Assembly: GCA_947179155.2 (NCBI GenBank)
Contig: OX359274.1
Coordinates: 43,815,064 to 43,879,063, forward strand
Direction of reading: 5' to 3'
Source of the DNA: Hedera helix
Lineage: Eukaryota > Streptophyta > Magnoliopsida > Apiales > Araliaceae
DNA length: 64,000 bases
In this document: piece by piece, positions 1 through 12,166 of the stretch
Layout: each line of letters starts with the position of its first letter
How positions within the stretch are numbered: the stretch's first letter is position 1
Notes under the pieces: generated by a model
Database searches by the model: none
Seen by the model: the letters and a program-made list of their open reading frames with translations, nothing else
What the model was told of the DNA's origin: nothing
Translations under genes and position numbers: made by a program

Positions 1-1668
1 TCTCTCTCTATATATATATATGATTTGGAGTAGGATTAGATTATTCCAATATTTATATATATAAGGAGTGTTAATTAAGTCGTTAGGGTATTCTAATTTT
101 GATGTTTAAGTACTTTTCTAGGTTATTGATGCCCATGGATTCCCAACAAAGTAGAAGATAGACATCGATAATTTTATGCAATTGCTTCCATCCGATAATA
201 TTTCATCTCTTCCTAATCAAAAGCTTAATTAATTATCTAACGTTTGTATTAGTAACACTAATAATTCTTGGCCACTGGATCGGGTGGGTGGCGTCCATGG
301 CACAGCCAACCTGGTTCCTATATCCATTAGTATGAATTGATGACTATCTTGTCCTTCATTACCTTTCTATTATTATGGGTGTTTCATCTTATTATCAAGG
401 GAGTAGTTGCATATTCATACATACCATAATGGCGGGAGTTGCATGTAATTAGGATGATATGTAACTTTGAGAGATAAATATGGGATGGAACATGTTGCTG
501 AGCTCTCTAATAGAGATGGGACAAGTGACTATACTCGGTAGTTGTACTACAGCCAATTACGAGGGGGTGATAGCGACTATGCACGACAGTCGTAACTAAC
601 GCGAATCGTCTGTTGTACCAATTACGATGACGGGGACTATGCACGTCAGCCGTAACTAACGCGAGTCGTTAGTTGTACCAAAGCCAATTATAATTACGAC
701 GGGGACATAGTGACTATGCACGTCGGTCGTAGCTAACGCGATTGTAAGATAATCTCTAGTGGTGTTAAGTTGAAGCATTCAGCTAGGCCTAATCTCGCCC
801 CCATTGACATTCGCCTTTGAATTGGCATTCATAATCAAGAATAGCCACATGTTCTTAATTATTATCAAATCCCATAACAAAGCATGTAGCTGCAAATAAT
901 TTTTTCATATACAGAGAAAGTCCAACTAGTATTGTAAAGGCGCGCGTACACACATATTCCATTAATTGTATTTTTTAGATTATTGATTAAAAAATTCAAT
1001 AACATTCTAAATGTAAAGGGAAGTGATGTGTATAGTTTCCTATACTAATGATTGGGTAGTTAGAGATGCTTTGTTGTGATACACACACCAATCGCACACG
1101 CTCTGGTTGTTGCTCTGTTTGTTGTTAGATAAAAGCTTTTGATTTGATTATTACACTTTTGTAGACTTTTTTATTTATTTTATTATTCATAGTCTAACAC
1201 TACTAGACTTGGTGGAAGACACGAAATTTTGTTTAGAACAATTGGGTCTTTGTTTTTACTAGTTAGAAGATGATTTAATTCGTGTTATGCGTTTCCTTAG
1301 CAGCCATGTCCGGCCAGGCGGCCAGCCATTAAGCTTTGCCCACTCCACTCCGACACAAGGATCATTGTTTTTTGTCGCATTTATCAGGGGTAATTTAGTC
1401 TAAAAAAATCACTAATCTCAAAAACCTGGGCATGCCACCTTGCTTCTTAAGTTGTTTGATTAATATTTTTGTGAGTCAGAAGATATCGCGGCATAGTAAA
1501 TAGGTTTAGGGAATCGATATTTTTATAATTTAATTTAATATTTTTATAAATAAATTTTATTTAATTTTATAAAAATATTAAATTAATTTATGAAAATATT
1601 AATTCATAATATTTATGCCGTTAGAGTAATAAATATAGTTATAATAAATATAAATTTATGACTAATTA
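1..1668. other. AT-rich intergenic DNA, no gene seen
   Basis: I see no supported coding region. It opens with a short TA/TC microsatellite, carries an imperfect three-copy tandem repeat near 541-742, and ends in an AT-rich stretch (about 1525-1620) that can fold on itself. A similar AT-rich inverted motif recurs at about 47100-47215 upstream of the RBOH gene, so this end probably holds a small MITE-like element. Confidence 0.6.
541..742. repeat. Imperfect tandem repeat, about three copies of 60-75 bp
   Basis: Three successive copies share the core GACTATGCACG followed by GTCGTAACTAACGCGA-type sequence and a GTTGTAC(C/T)A block. The copies differ by small indels. The unit is clearly more GC-rich than its surroundings. 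It could be the subterminal repeat of a DNA transposon, but no matching partner or terminal repeat was found nearby. Confidence 0.7.
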
Positions 1669-2903
1669 TATGCTCCTTTTATTTTTAATTATTTGACGTT
1701 TTAGAGAATTATTTTTATTTCTATATATTTGACATTCTCAAATTTTTAGGACATATTAATTACACTAATTTTTTATTTATTCTTAAACATCAACTCTGTG
1801 ACGACCCCGAATCCGGGTCCCTCGAACCTCGAACTCGGTTCATCACAGGTACTACCTTTTCCTTATTGTTCATGAATTACAATAATATAATTGCTAAATA
1901 ATCATTTATTTACAATTTTACAACATCTCTTTCTATTCCAGAATCGAAATCTTTATACATTCCTAGTATGTCTTAATATCATACATGATACGACATTCTA
2001 TTACAATCAATTTGAGTATCTAAGACTCATAATACATACCAACCAATTCTTATACTACACAATCATTTTACCTGTCCAATTCGGACTGATATCTACAATG
2101 GTCGTGCTAGACCTTCAGTGAATGTAATATGCATTCCTGTTTCTTGATCCTTATCAAGACTTCAAATACTTGTACTATCTGAAAATGTTGGTTTAAGCAA
2201 GAATGAGCACGACGGCTCAGCAAGTTTAACAGTTACACATAACACATTACATGCTTCACATATACTCTGCAATTTATACTTACATCATGCTTTTCATGCA
2301 TTTTAGTTTATGTCATACTGCTCATGCCTCACATATAACATCTAGCAATTCATGCTTCATATTTATACATAATCTACATGTAATCATACCTCATGCATAT
2401 CACAATTATCATCAATATCTTTCTATTAACAATTTAATATCACATCATAGCATGTTAAGGCACATAGGAGCAAGTTCTGAAAAACTTGCCTGGTCGCTTC
2501 TACCATTTACGCTTATTTGCGTCATTTGATCAACCTACAATTTATATAACAAATTGACATAATCATTAGCTACCAGGACTTTTAATTAGTCTTAACTTAA
2601 GACCTTAACTTCAAATTATTAAATCTTAAGATGTCCGTCAAACGAACCCTTAAGTTCCGGACAAAACCCTAGTCCAAATGCAGTTTGGACAGGCCGGGTA
2701 CACTTAACCAATTTACGCATTCACTATACGTTCATCGTACATCCCACTTTCAATAAGTTGTTTAAATTAGTCACAAAGAGACTATTTACATTTGTTTAAT
2801 TCAATTAAACTTTCTTCTTCTACATAACTTAATGATTTGGACATTAATAATGTACCAAATGCCTCAAAATATTATCTACCTTTGATAATATACAACTACG
2901 TTT

Positions 2904-3430
2904 AAATATTATTAACCATTTAATAATATTTTAATCACTTATTAATATTATTAACCATTTAATAATATTTTAATCACTTATTAATATTATTAACCATTTA
3001 ATAATATTTTAATCACTTATTAATATTATTAACCATTTAATAATATTTTAATCACTTATTAATATTATTAACTATTTAATAATATTTTAATCACTTATTA
3101 ATATTATTAACCATTTAATAATATTTTACTCACTTATTAATATTATTAACCATTTAATAATATTTTAATCACTTCTTAATATTATTAACCATTTAATAAT
3201 ATTTTAATATTATTAACCATTTAATAATATTTTACTCACTTATTAATATTATTAACCATTTAATAATATTTTAATCACTTATTAATATTATTAACCATTT
3301 AATAATATTTTACTCACTTATTAATATTATTAACCATTTAATAATATTTTAATCACTTATTAATATTATTAACCATTTAATAATATTTTACTCACTTATT
3401 AATATTATTAACCATTTAATAATATTTTAC
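2904..3430. repeat. 39-bp AT-rich tandem array in left LTR, about 13.5 copies
   Basis: The unit is AATATTATTAACCATTTAAT followed by AATATTTTAATCACTTATT. Two variants (TTTAATCAC and TTTACTCAC) are interspersed, sometimes alternating. The unit contains the inner palindrome-like pair TTAATAATATT and AATATTATTAA, so single strands can fold. One copy near 3190-3215 is shortened in this LTR only. Degenerate units continue to about 3560. Confidence 0.93.
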
Positions 3431-3771
3431 TTATTTAATAATGTCATTAATTATTTAAGAACATTTTCATCATATACAAATGTTATTACACATTTAATAA
3501 CCTTTTAATCTTATACTAATATTATTCATCATTTAATAATATTTTAATATTCTTCAAATATTACCAATAGTTAACTTTTTAATTGTGTTAACTTTAGTCT
3601 TTATTTTATACATTTAGATACCATTAAGTCACTAATAAACTTTACATATATGGTTTAGTATTGAAACACATTCATTTTACATGTATTTCAACTTAAATTT
3701 TCATTAAAAACTCATCCCGGACCGACCCGACCCGACCCGGACCACTAAAACTGGTCACTGGCAGAATGTTT

Positions 3772-3808
3772 CACCGCTGCGGCGGTGGTTTTCACCGCTG
3801 CGGCGGTG
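3772..3808. repeat. Pair of GC palindrome motifs in left LTR
   Basis: Two copies of CACCGCTGCGGCGGTG separated by a few bases in very AT-rich DNA. Each is an imperfect palindrome (ACCGC, a four-base centre, GCGGT). Three more copies lie at 5382-5460 in the same LTR. Just upstream is a CCCGAC-rich run (3717-3740). Confidence 0.85.
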
Positions 3809-4613
3809 GTACATAATTTCCGAAACCCTAGTTTGGGGACTGCCCGATCCTCCGACGCTCCGACAGCCATAACTTCCTCATACGGAAACATTTTGGGGTG
3901 ATTCTTGAGTCCATTCTCATCAGAATTTCCCCCTCTACAATTTCGCTTTGTATCACAAATCCAAATTCCAAACGGAACTGGACTAAAAACGGCTCACAAT
4001 GAGAAAGTGAAAACTAACTTCACAAATCGTTGAGTCTATAGGTTCAAACTTGAATAATATGAACTCTACACATCCAAATGACACCAACCAAGTGTTGTTG
4101 TCTTTCTAACTTCTTGTTTTACAATATTTCATGGTTTGATCACATTTTTAAAAATGTTTGACACGAAATTTAAAGATCGAACCCCTTAGGGTTTTACCAG
4201 TAAATCGCAATATGGAATTTTCTTCCATTTATTTGCATACCACATATACCAATACTTGTTTTAAACATACTAAACCATGAATCTACCTATATATCATAGA
4301 TTTAGACTTCTAGAGCATCAAAATAACTTTTGATCGGTTAAAAATATATTTTGACCGATTAAAACTTATATAGACTACACAAATGAACTTAGGAAGGTTA
4401 AAAATACTTTTTAACCTCTTAGACATGAATGCTCTTCTTCCTCTTGATATGGACTTGCTAAGGACTCCTCCTTGACCATTCTCTAGCATTTTTCCATGGT
4501 GGATCATCAATCTCCCAAAGGTTTGCTTCACTTTCTCTCAAAGAGCTCTCACTCTTTTCTCTCTAGAATTCTTACAAAATGACTAACCAACATAGCAAGA
4601 GAGTGGAGTACTC

Positions 4614-4621
4614 TATTTATA
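4614..4621 (-). promoter_or_regulatory. Candidate TATA box of left LTR (minus strand)
   Basis: Reads TATAAATA on the minus strand within CCTATAAATAGAGTACTCC, the classical layout of a plant LTR promoter. The identical site recurs at 11320-11327. In the element's orientation only the right-hand copy would drive full-length RNA. Confidence 0.55.
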
Positions 4622-5381
4622 GGACTTCTCTAGACTTACTTAACATCTCCTAATCAACCAATGCTAGTCAATTAGGAGCTTAATTCATGCTTACTATTAC
4701 CTTGAATGACTAGCTTGATTGACTTCCATGAATGACATCCATCACATAACTTATCAAGCAACCATTTGTGTATAACACACTCAACCACAAAGCTAGCTAG
4801 ACACTCCATTGGGGGCCCACAAATCTCAGCAAAAATGGGATTTAATCACCCATTTTTGGTTTATTTTTATTACATTTATTATACATATATACACCAATTG
4901 ATATATATACATATATATAATGTTTGACCAACATTTTGACTTCTTATTGGGCTCCATTTTAGACTTAGGAATTTATATATTGGGCTCATCCATTTAATTT
5001 GTTTGGGCTCAATATATTTATCACATTGGGCTAACATTAAATACCCTATGTTACATTTAATTAAAACAAGCATTGGGCTTGATTAATTATAACTTGAATC
5101 AATGTTAAATTAATTACAAGAACTACTAGGTTAATTTATTAGACCTAGTTCAAAACCTCATTTGGACTTATAATATAATCCAATTAGCTCACACTAATCT
5201 AATTACATAATCCAATTAGACGTGTTATCTATAAGTCTATTGGACCTCTAATTGAGTTAGTTTATAAAACACTAACACTTAACATAGCTTGGGTTTAATT
5301 TATTAAAACCCTAATAATGCTCATACATACAAGCATTTCAATTTGAATTAAATAACTTATTAATTTTCAAACATTCTGCTC

Positions 5382-5460
5382 CACCGCTGCGGCGGTAGTT
5401 CAAATTTTACTTTCCAGAGAGTTTCACCGCTGCGGCGGTGAAACCTACCGCTGCGGCGGT
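5382..5460. repeat. Three further GC palindrome motifs in left LTR
   Basis: Three copies of (C/T)ACCGCTGCGGCGGT(A/G) at about 5382, 5424 and 5446, identical in core to those at 3772-3808. The GC core is preserved while the flanking bases vary between A and G, which suggests that the core is what matters. Confidence 0.85.
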
Positions 5461-6272
5461 AGTGCTAATTTTCAAAATTCTAAAACACATTAATACAAGT
5501 ACTTTGACTTGATTAAATTTACTATCTTTTATCATCAACTTGGGTTTATAATTTAATTACCCATACCCATGTAGTTATTCATATATTGGGTTACTCAATT
5601 AACTTATCCATCTTCATACAAGTATTCCCATATTGGGCTAACACATATAATTCTTTTGGGCTAGTCCACTAGTAGTAATTAAATTACTTGGACTCTCCAT
5701 GAGGCTTTAATCCATAATTTATTTGGACCTCTCTATAATTACCAACAAGACTTACAATAATTAACATATCGGGCTTGTTTTAATTTCACTTTGGAATTCT
5801 ATACATAAACTTATTAATTAAGTTAATTACTTAACTAATCACTTCACATTATTGTCATCCTAGACAATCATCCTAGCTTTTTCACAACTTCAACTCATAA
5901 CTAATATAATTAACCTAAGTAATTATATTTCACGACTTTCCTTCTTGCTTCTTAATTAAACTAATTAATTTATTAGCTTAATTGAGTATTAACCTACTCA
6001 TCCTCTTATTTGGCTAACAAGCTCACTTTAGGTATATACATATATATATATCCACCTTCACTTTTCAATTGAATTTATTTCCTTAACAAATTCTCTACAT
6101 GCATCAATACAATATTCTCACATTAAATTTTTAACAAATCAATTATGTTAAAAAAAAATGTTTATCCATTTTCTACACATCTTACTTCTCACATTCTAGG
6201 TTTTAAACATTAACCTTTAATAAAATCAATTAAGATATTATTTAAAATCTTGAAAATATCTGGGATATTACA

Positions 6273-6285
6273 TTCACCCCTTCTT
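6273..6285 (-). other. Polypurine tract of the LARD
   Basis: On the minus strand AAGAAGGGGTGAA directly abuts the left LTR, in the position where plus-strand DNA synthesis is primed in LTR retrotransposons. Confidence 0.75.
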
Positions 6286-7734
6286 ATAAGAATTTCGTCC
6301 CCGAAATTTTATCATACTCATTTCTACCAATTTTCATCTCTGAGAATATCTCTTTACTCATCAAATTTTATGACCACCCTTTTCTAGGAAGTTCATACTT
6401 TTCACAATTCCAGAACAATGGAATATCTTGCAGAAGAATAAATTGAAAATCAATATCTTATAAAAGAATAAATTGAAAATCAAAATATTCATTAAAACTT
6501 TCATACTATTCTGAGGAGTCATAAAGACTGTGAACATACTGCGAGAATGTTTATCAATCACAAAGACTGAAAACATACCACAATGGTTTCGTACGCTAGG
6601 TGATCAGCCTATCGTACTCTAGCGCTGTGCACAACGACTTCTCTCGGGGTCGAACTCTTTGGATTTACCAACCCATATCAGCATGCCACCACTATTGGGC
6701 GCCCCCTCGCGGGTTCTTTATTCATGGCTCTGACATATCCCCCATTATGGGGTTGTTCACCTCAGACTTACTACAAAATTCCGCTCCAGCATAAGTTGGA
6801 TTGGAAAATAAAACTTGAGTCATTTCTGACCAAAAAGTGTCCAGTCAAAATAAATGACATAGACTCACATCATTGAACTGTTCGTATATTACGACTCAAA
6901 AATCATTTCAGATTAGTTAAAGTAACTAAAATTCATTTATAGGACTTCATGATACCGCACCGTTGCAACAGTGCGTTGAGGATTCCGTCTTTTTCATCTC
7001 TGCACCATGGCTTTAATGGCGTGTGATGATTTTATAAATACATTTTGATATTTTCAAATCAATTTGTCTAGCCGAAACAATTAGCATAGACTCTTCTTCA
7101 AACGTTTCAAAATACTGAAAATCATTTTGACTTTGTCATATTACATCATACCATAGTGGGCTTAAAAATACATCCAACACTAGGTTACTCTGCATTGATG
7201 ACTCCATCATTTATCATATCATCACAAGTAACGATGGACTTCTCCACACCTCGTGTTACTGCGACTTAATAATAAAACAAGAAAATTCATTTGTCTTTTC
7301 AAAAGCACAACAGTACGAATTTAGTACGATTTTAAGAATTTCAAAGTCTAGCATAGCTAGAAGATTTGGAATATCCTAAAACCTCAAAACACCTCAAAAT
7401 TTTCCTCCACATTCTTTTCCAGCTTAATAACTATATCTAGTATAGCCTTAACCTGACTACTTAACTCTATCCATACTCACTGTTCATCAAACTCACCACG
7501 TATTTGGGTTCAGGAACTTACCACAATCATATGGTTTGAGGAACTTGTCCTAGTCAGGCCAAAGTCGCCCATTCGCTGAGGGGTTCCACCACATAACTAT
7601 GAGTCACGAACTTCTCATGCGTGTCGGTTCTCAGAACACGAACTTAACTTAACATCCTCTACCTATTCGGTATACATGAGAAAAGAATCACCTTTCCAAC
7701 ATTCATATAACAAATAGCGCGACACCAGGTTTCA

Positions 7735-8120
7735 ATCGATTATCACTATAGGAAGCTAAGTGGTCGTCAAACCAAACACAATCTCCCGCCCATACAAGAA
7801 ATTGGTCAACTCGGCCACTAATCAATATAGAAAGTTAAGCGGTCGTTAAACCAAGAACAAATACATCAGTTTTCCAACTCTTCAACACTGTAAGGAACAC
7901 CTGCCATCAGTGCATACGTTTATTCTACGATACACACTGATCGTGCCAAGTTTCGCAGCAGCATCTCCCAAATTGGTTCGCTGACATATCATAGCCCCCG
8001 CCCATACAAGGGTTCGTTCAACTCAACCACTACATTAATATAGGAAGCTAAGCGGTTCTAAAACCAAAGCACAAATTCCCTGCCCATACAAGGAATCGTA
8101 CAACTCAACCACTAATATGA
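7735..8120. repeat. Degenerate direct repeats in LARD internal domain
   Basis: At least four partial copies of a block that reads CCGCCCATACAAG, then a CAACTC(A/G)(A/G)CCACTA stretch, then AATATAGGAAGCTAAGCGGT, with variable spacing. They lie near the primer-binding site, where retrotransposon RNAs usually carry packaging or dimerisation structure. That role is an inference only. Confidence 0.65.
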
Positions 8121-8487
8121 GTCCTCAATTAAAAACCCACAAACCACTAATTTTTCTTAACTGAATACGAATTTTATCCATTCATATTTTAGCACATCTG
8201 CCTCATTACGAGTTCATCTCTCTAGATCATTTCATGATCTTATTAGCATTTTCTTTATGCTTCTCAAAATCTTATCATAAGATATTTTCTATCATTTCTT
8301 CAAATTAGGTACAACATGACCTTTTTCATTCTTCTCAAATCCATCTTTGGATAATCTTCTATATATGAATTTTCCAAATTCATCTTTTATTACTTAAACT
8401 CTTCCTGAGTTTATTCATTTACCATTTTACTTATCTTCTACACGGTTATAGCCTAAGGTACTCTTACCTAAGGTTTATAACCTATCA

Positions 8488-8499
8488 GCTCTGATACCA
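8488..8499 (-). other. Primer-binding site, initiator tRNA-Met type
   Basis: The minus strand reads TGGTATCAGAGC, the standard complement of the plant initiator tRNA-Met 3' end, three bases after the LTR end. It fixes the element orientation as minus. Confidence 0.88.
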
Positions 8500-9609
8500 A
8501 CTTGTGACGACCCCGAATCCGGGTCCCTCGAACCTCGAACTCGGTTCATCACAGGTACTACCTTTTCCTTATTGTTCATGAATTACAATAATATAATTGC
8601 TAAATAATCATTTATTTACAATTTTACAACATCTCTTTCTATTCCAGAATCGAAATCTTTATACATTCCTAGTATGTCTTAATATCATACATGATACGAC
8701 ATTCTATTACAATCAATTTGAGTATCTAAGACTCATAATACATACCAACCAATTCTTATACTACACAATCATTTTACCTGTCCAATTCGGACTGATATCT
8801 ACAATGGTCGTGCTAGACCTTCAGTGAATGTAATATGCATTCCTGTTTCTTGATCCTTATCAAGACTTCAAATACTTGTACTATCTGAAAATGTTGGTTT
8901 AAGCAAGAATGAGCACGACGGCTCAGCAAGTTTAACAGTTACACATAACACATTACATGCTTCACATATACTCTGCAATTTATACTTACATCATGCTTTT
9001 CATGCATTTTAGTTTATGTCATACTGCTCATGCCTCACATATAACATCTAGCAATTCATGCTTCATATTTATACATAATCTACATGTAATCATACCTCAT
9101 GCATATCACAATTATCATCAATATCTTTCTATTAACAATTTAATATCACATCATAGCATGTTAAGGCACATAGGAGCAAGTTCTGAAAAACTTGTCTGGT
9201 CGCTTCTACCATTTACGCTTATTTGCGTCATTTGATCAACCTACAATTTATATAACAAATTGACATAATCATTAGCTATCAGGACTTTTAATTAGTCTTA
9301 ACTTAAGACCTTAACTTCAAATTATTAAATCTTAAGATGTCCGTCAAACGAACCCTTAAGTTCCGGACAAAACCCTAGTCCAAATGCAGTTTGGACAGGC
9401 CGGGTACACTTAACCAATTTACGCATTCACTATACGTTCATCGTACATCCCACTTTCAATAAGTTGTTTAAATTAGTCACAAAGAGACTATTTACATTTG
9501 TTTAATTCAATTAAACTTTCTTCTTCTACATAACTTAATGATTTGGACATTAATAATGTACCAAATGCCTCAAAATATTATCTACCTTTGATAATATACA
9601 ACTACGTTT

Positions 9610-10136
9610 AAATATTATTAACCATTTAATAATATTTTAATCACTTATTAATATTATTAACCATTTAATAATATTTTAATCACTTATTAATATTATTAAC
9701 CATTTAATAATATTTTAATCACTTATTAATATTATTAACTATTTAATAATATTTTAATCACTTATTAATATTATTAACCATTTAATAATATTTTAATCAC
9801 TTATTAATATTATTAACCATTTAATAATATTTTACTCACTTATTAATATTATTAACCATTTAATAATATTTTAATCACTTCTTAATATTATTAACCATTT
9901 AATAATATTTTAATCACTTCTTAATATTATTAACCATTTACTCACTTATTAATATTATTAACCATTTAATAATATTTTAATCACTTATTAATATTATTAA
10001 CCATTTAATAATATTTTACTCACTTATTAATATTATTAACCATTTAATAATATTTTAATCACTTATTAATATTATTAACCATTTAATAATATTTTACTCA
10101 CTTATTAATATTATTAACCATTTAATAATATTTTAC
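9610..10136. repeat. 39-bp AT-rich tandem array in right LTR
   Basis: Same unit and same total length as the array at 2904-3430, but the internal order differs near 9890-9950. Here one copy lacks the AATAATATTTT part, whereas the left LTR has a different shortened copy. Equal length with different internal structure points to recombination or slippage after insertion. Confidence 0.92.
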
Positions 10137-10477
10137 TTATTTAATAATGTCATTAATTATTTAAGAACATTTTCATCATATACAAATGTTATTACACATT
10201 TAATAACCTTTTAATCTTATACTAATATTATTCACCATTTAATAATATTTTAATATTCTTCAAATATTACCAATAGTTAACTTTTTAATTGTGTTAACTT
10301 TAGTCTTTATTTTATACATTTAGATACCATTAAGTCACTAATAAACTTTACATATATGGTTTAGTATTGAAACACATTCATTTTACATGTATTTCAACTT
10401 AAATTTTCATTAAAAACTCATCCCGGACCGACCCGACCCGACCCGGACCACTAAAACTGGTCACTGGCAGAATGTTT

Positions 10478-10514
10478 CACCGCTGCGGCGGTGGTTTTCA
10501 CCGCTGCGGCGGTG
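10478..10514. repeat. Pair of GC palindrome motifs in right LTR
   Basis: Two CACCGCTGCGGCGGTG copies, identical to 3772-3808 in the left LTR. Confidence 0.85.
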
Positions 10515-11319
10515 GTACATAATTTCCGAAACCCTAGTTTGGGGACTGCCCGATCCTCCGACGCTCCGACAGCCATAACTTCCTCATACGGAAACATTTT
10601 GGGGTGATTCTTGAGTCCATTCTCATCAGAATTTCCCCCTCTACAATTTCGCTTTGTATCACAAATCCAAATTCCAAACGGAACTGGACTAAAAACGGCT
10701 CACAATGAGAAAGTGAAAACTAACTTCACAAATCGTTGAGTCTATAGGTTCAAACTTGAATAATATGAACTCTACACATCCAAATGACACCAACCAAGTG
10801 TTGTTGTCTTTCTAACTTCTTGTTTTACAATATTTCATGGTTTGATCACATTTTTAAAAATGTTTGACACGAAATTTAAAGATCGAACCCCTTAGGGTTT
10901 TACCAGTAAATCGCAATATGGAATTTTCTTCCATTTATTTGCATACCACATATACCAATACTTGTTTTAAACATACTAAACCATGAATCTACCTATATAT
11001 CATAGATTTAGACTTCTAGAGCATCAAAATAACTTTTGATCGGTTAAAAATATATTTTGACCGATTAAAACTTATATAGACTACACAAATGAACTTAGGA
11101 AGGTTAAAAATATTTTTTAACCTCTTAGACATGAATGCTCTTCTTCCTCTTGATATGGACTTGCTAAGGACTCCTCCTTGACCATTCTCTAGCATTTTTC
11201 CATGGTGGATCATCAATCTCCCAAAGGTTTGCTTCACTTTCTCTCAAAGAGCTCTCACTCTTTTCTCTCTAGATTTCTTACAAAATGACTAACCAACATA
11301 GCAAGAGAGTGGAGTACTC

Positions 11320-11327
11320 TATTTATA
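11320..11327 (-). promoter_or_regulatory. Candidate TATA box of right LTR (minus strand)
   Basis: TATAAATA on the minus strand, within CCTATAAATAGAGTACTCC. This is the site expected to start genomic RNA of the element, running leftwards through the primer-binding site. Confidence 0.55.
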
Positions 11328-12087
11328 GGACTTCTCTAGACTTACTTAACATCTCCTAATCAACCAATGCTAGTCAATTAGGAGCTTAATTCATGCTTAC
11401 TATTACCTTGAATGACTAGCTTGATTGACTTCCATGAATGACATCCATCACATAACTTATCAAGCAACCATTTGTGTATAACACACTCAACCACAAAGCT
11501 AGCTAGACACTCCATTGGGGGCCCACAAATCTCAGCAAAAATGGGATTTAATCACCCATTTTTGGTTTATTTTTATTACATTTATTATACATATATACAC
11601 CAATTGATATATATACATATATATAATGTTTGACCAACATTTTGACTTCTTATTGGGCTCCATTTTAGACTTAGGAATTTATATATTGGGCTCATCCATT
11701 TAATTTGTTTGGGCTCAATATATTTATCACATTGGGCTAACATTAAATACCCTATGTTACATTTAATTAAAACAAGCATTGGGCTTGATTAATTATAACT
11801 TGAATCAATGTTAAATTAATTACAAGAACTACTAGGTTAATTTATTAGACCTAGTTCAAAACCTCATTTGGACTTATAATATAATCCAATTAGCTCACAC
11901 TAATCTAATTACATAATCCAATTAGACGTGTTATCTATAAGTCTATTGGACCTCTAATTGAGTTAGTTTATAAAACACTAACACTTAACATAGCTTGGGT
12001 TTAATTTATTAAAACCCTAATAATGCTCATACATACAAGCATTTCAATTTGAATTAAATAACTTATTAATTTTCAAACATTCTGCTC

Positions 12088-12166
12088 CACCGCTGCGGCG
12101 GTAGTTCAAATTTTACTTTCCAGAGAGTTTCACCGCTGCGGCGGTGAAACCTACCGCTGCGGCGGT
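12088..12166. repeat. Three GC palindrome motifs in right LTR
   Basis: Copies identical to those at 5382-5460 in the left LTR. Confidence 0.85.

Larger units (their letters stand above)
1797..6272 (-). repeat. LARD left LTR (3' LTR in element orientation), 4476 bp
   Basis: Near-identical to 8503-12976 at a constant offset of 6706 bp, with a 2-bp difference in a TA run near 6040. Reading the two by eye I found at least seven substitutions outside the tandem array (positions 2489, 2573, 3529, 4407, 4568, 5770, 5830). Six are C/T differences, and in five of them the left copy has C and the right copy T, the pattern expected of deaminated methyl-cytosine. Short open frames such as 1891-2121 and 2251-2529 recur in both copies but resemble no protein I know. 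Confidence 0.93.
6273..8502 (-). mobile_element. LARD internal domain, non-coding
   Basis: The 2,230 bp between the LTRs have no long reading frame on either strand and no recognisable gag, protease, reverse transcriptase or integrase motif. It holds a slightly more GC-rich patch at 6590-6800 (short open frame 6600-6794, no recognised relative) and a set of degenerate repeats at 7735-8120. Replication would depend on proteins from an autonomous relative. Confidence 0.8.

Noticed and set aside
1891..2529. Short open frames repeated in both LTRs (also 8597-9235, 4310-4531, 11016-11237, 4879-5073, 11585-11779)
   Set aside because: They are preserved only because the LTRs are near-identical. Low-complexity AT-rich peptides with no recognised motif.
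6600..6794. Open frame in the more GC-rich patch of the LARD core
   Set aside because: 64 codons with no family resemblance, and on the strand opposite to the element's transcript.
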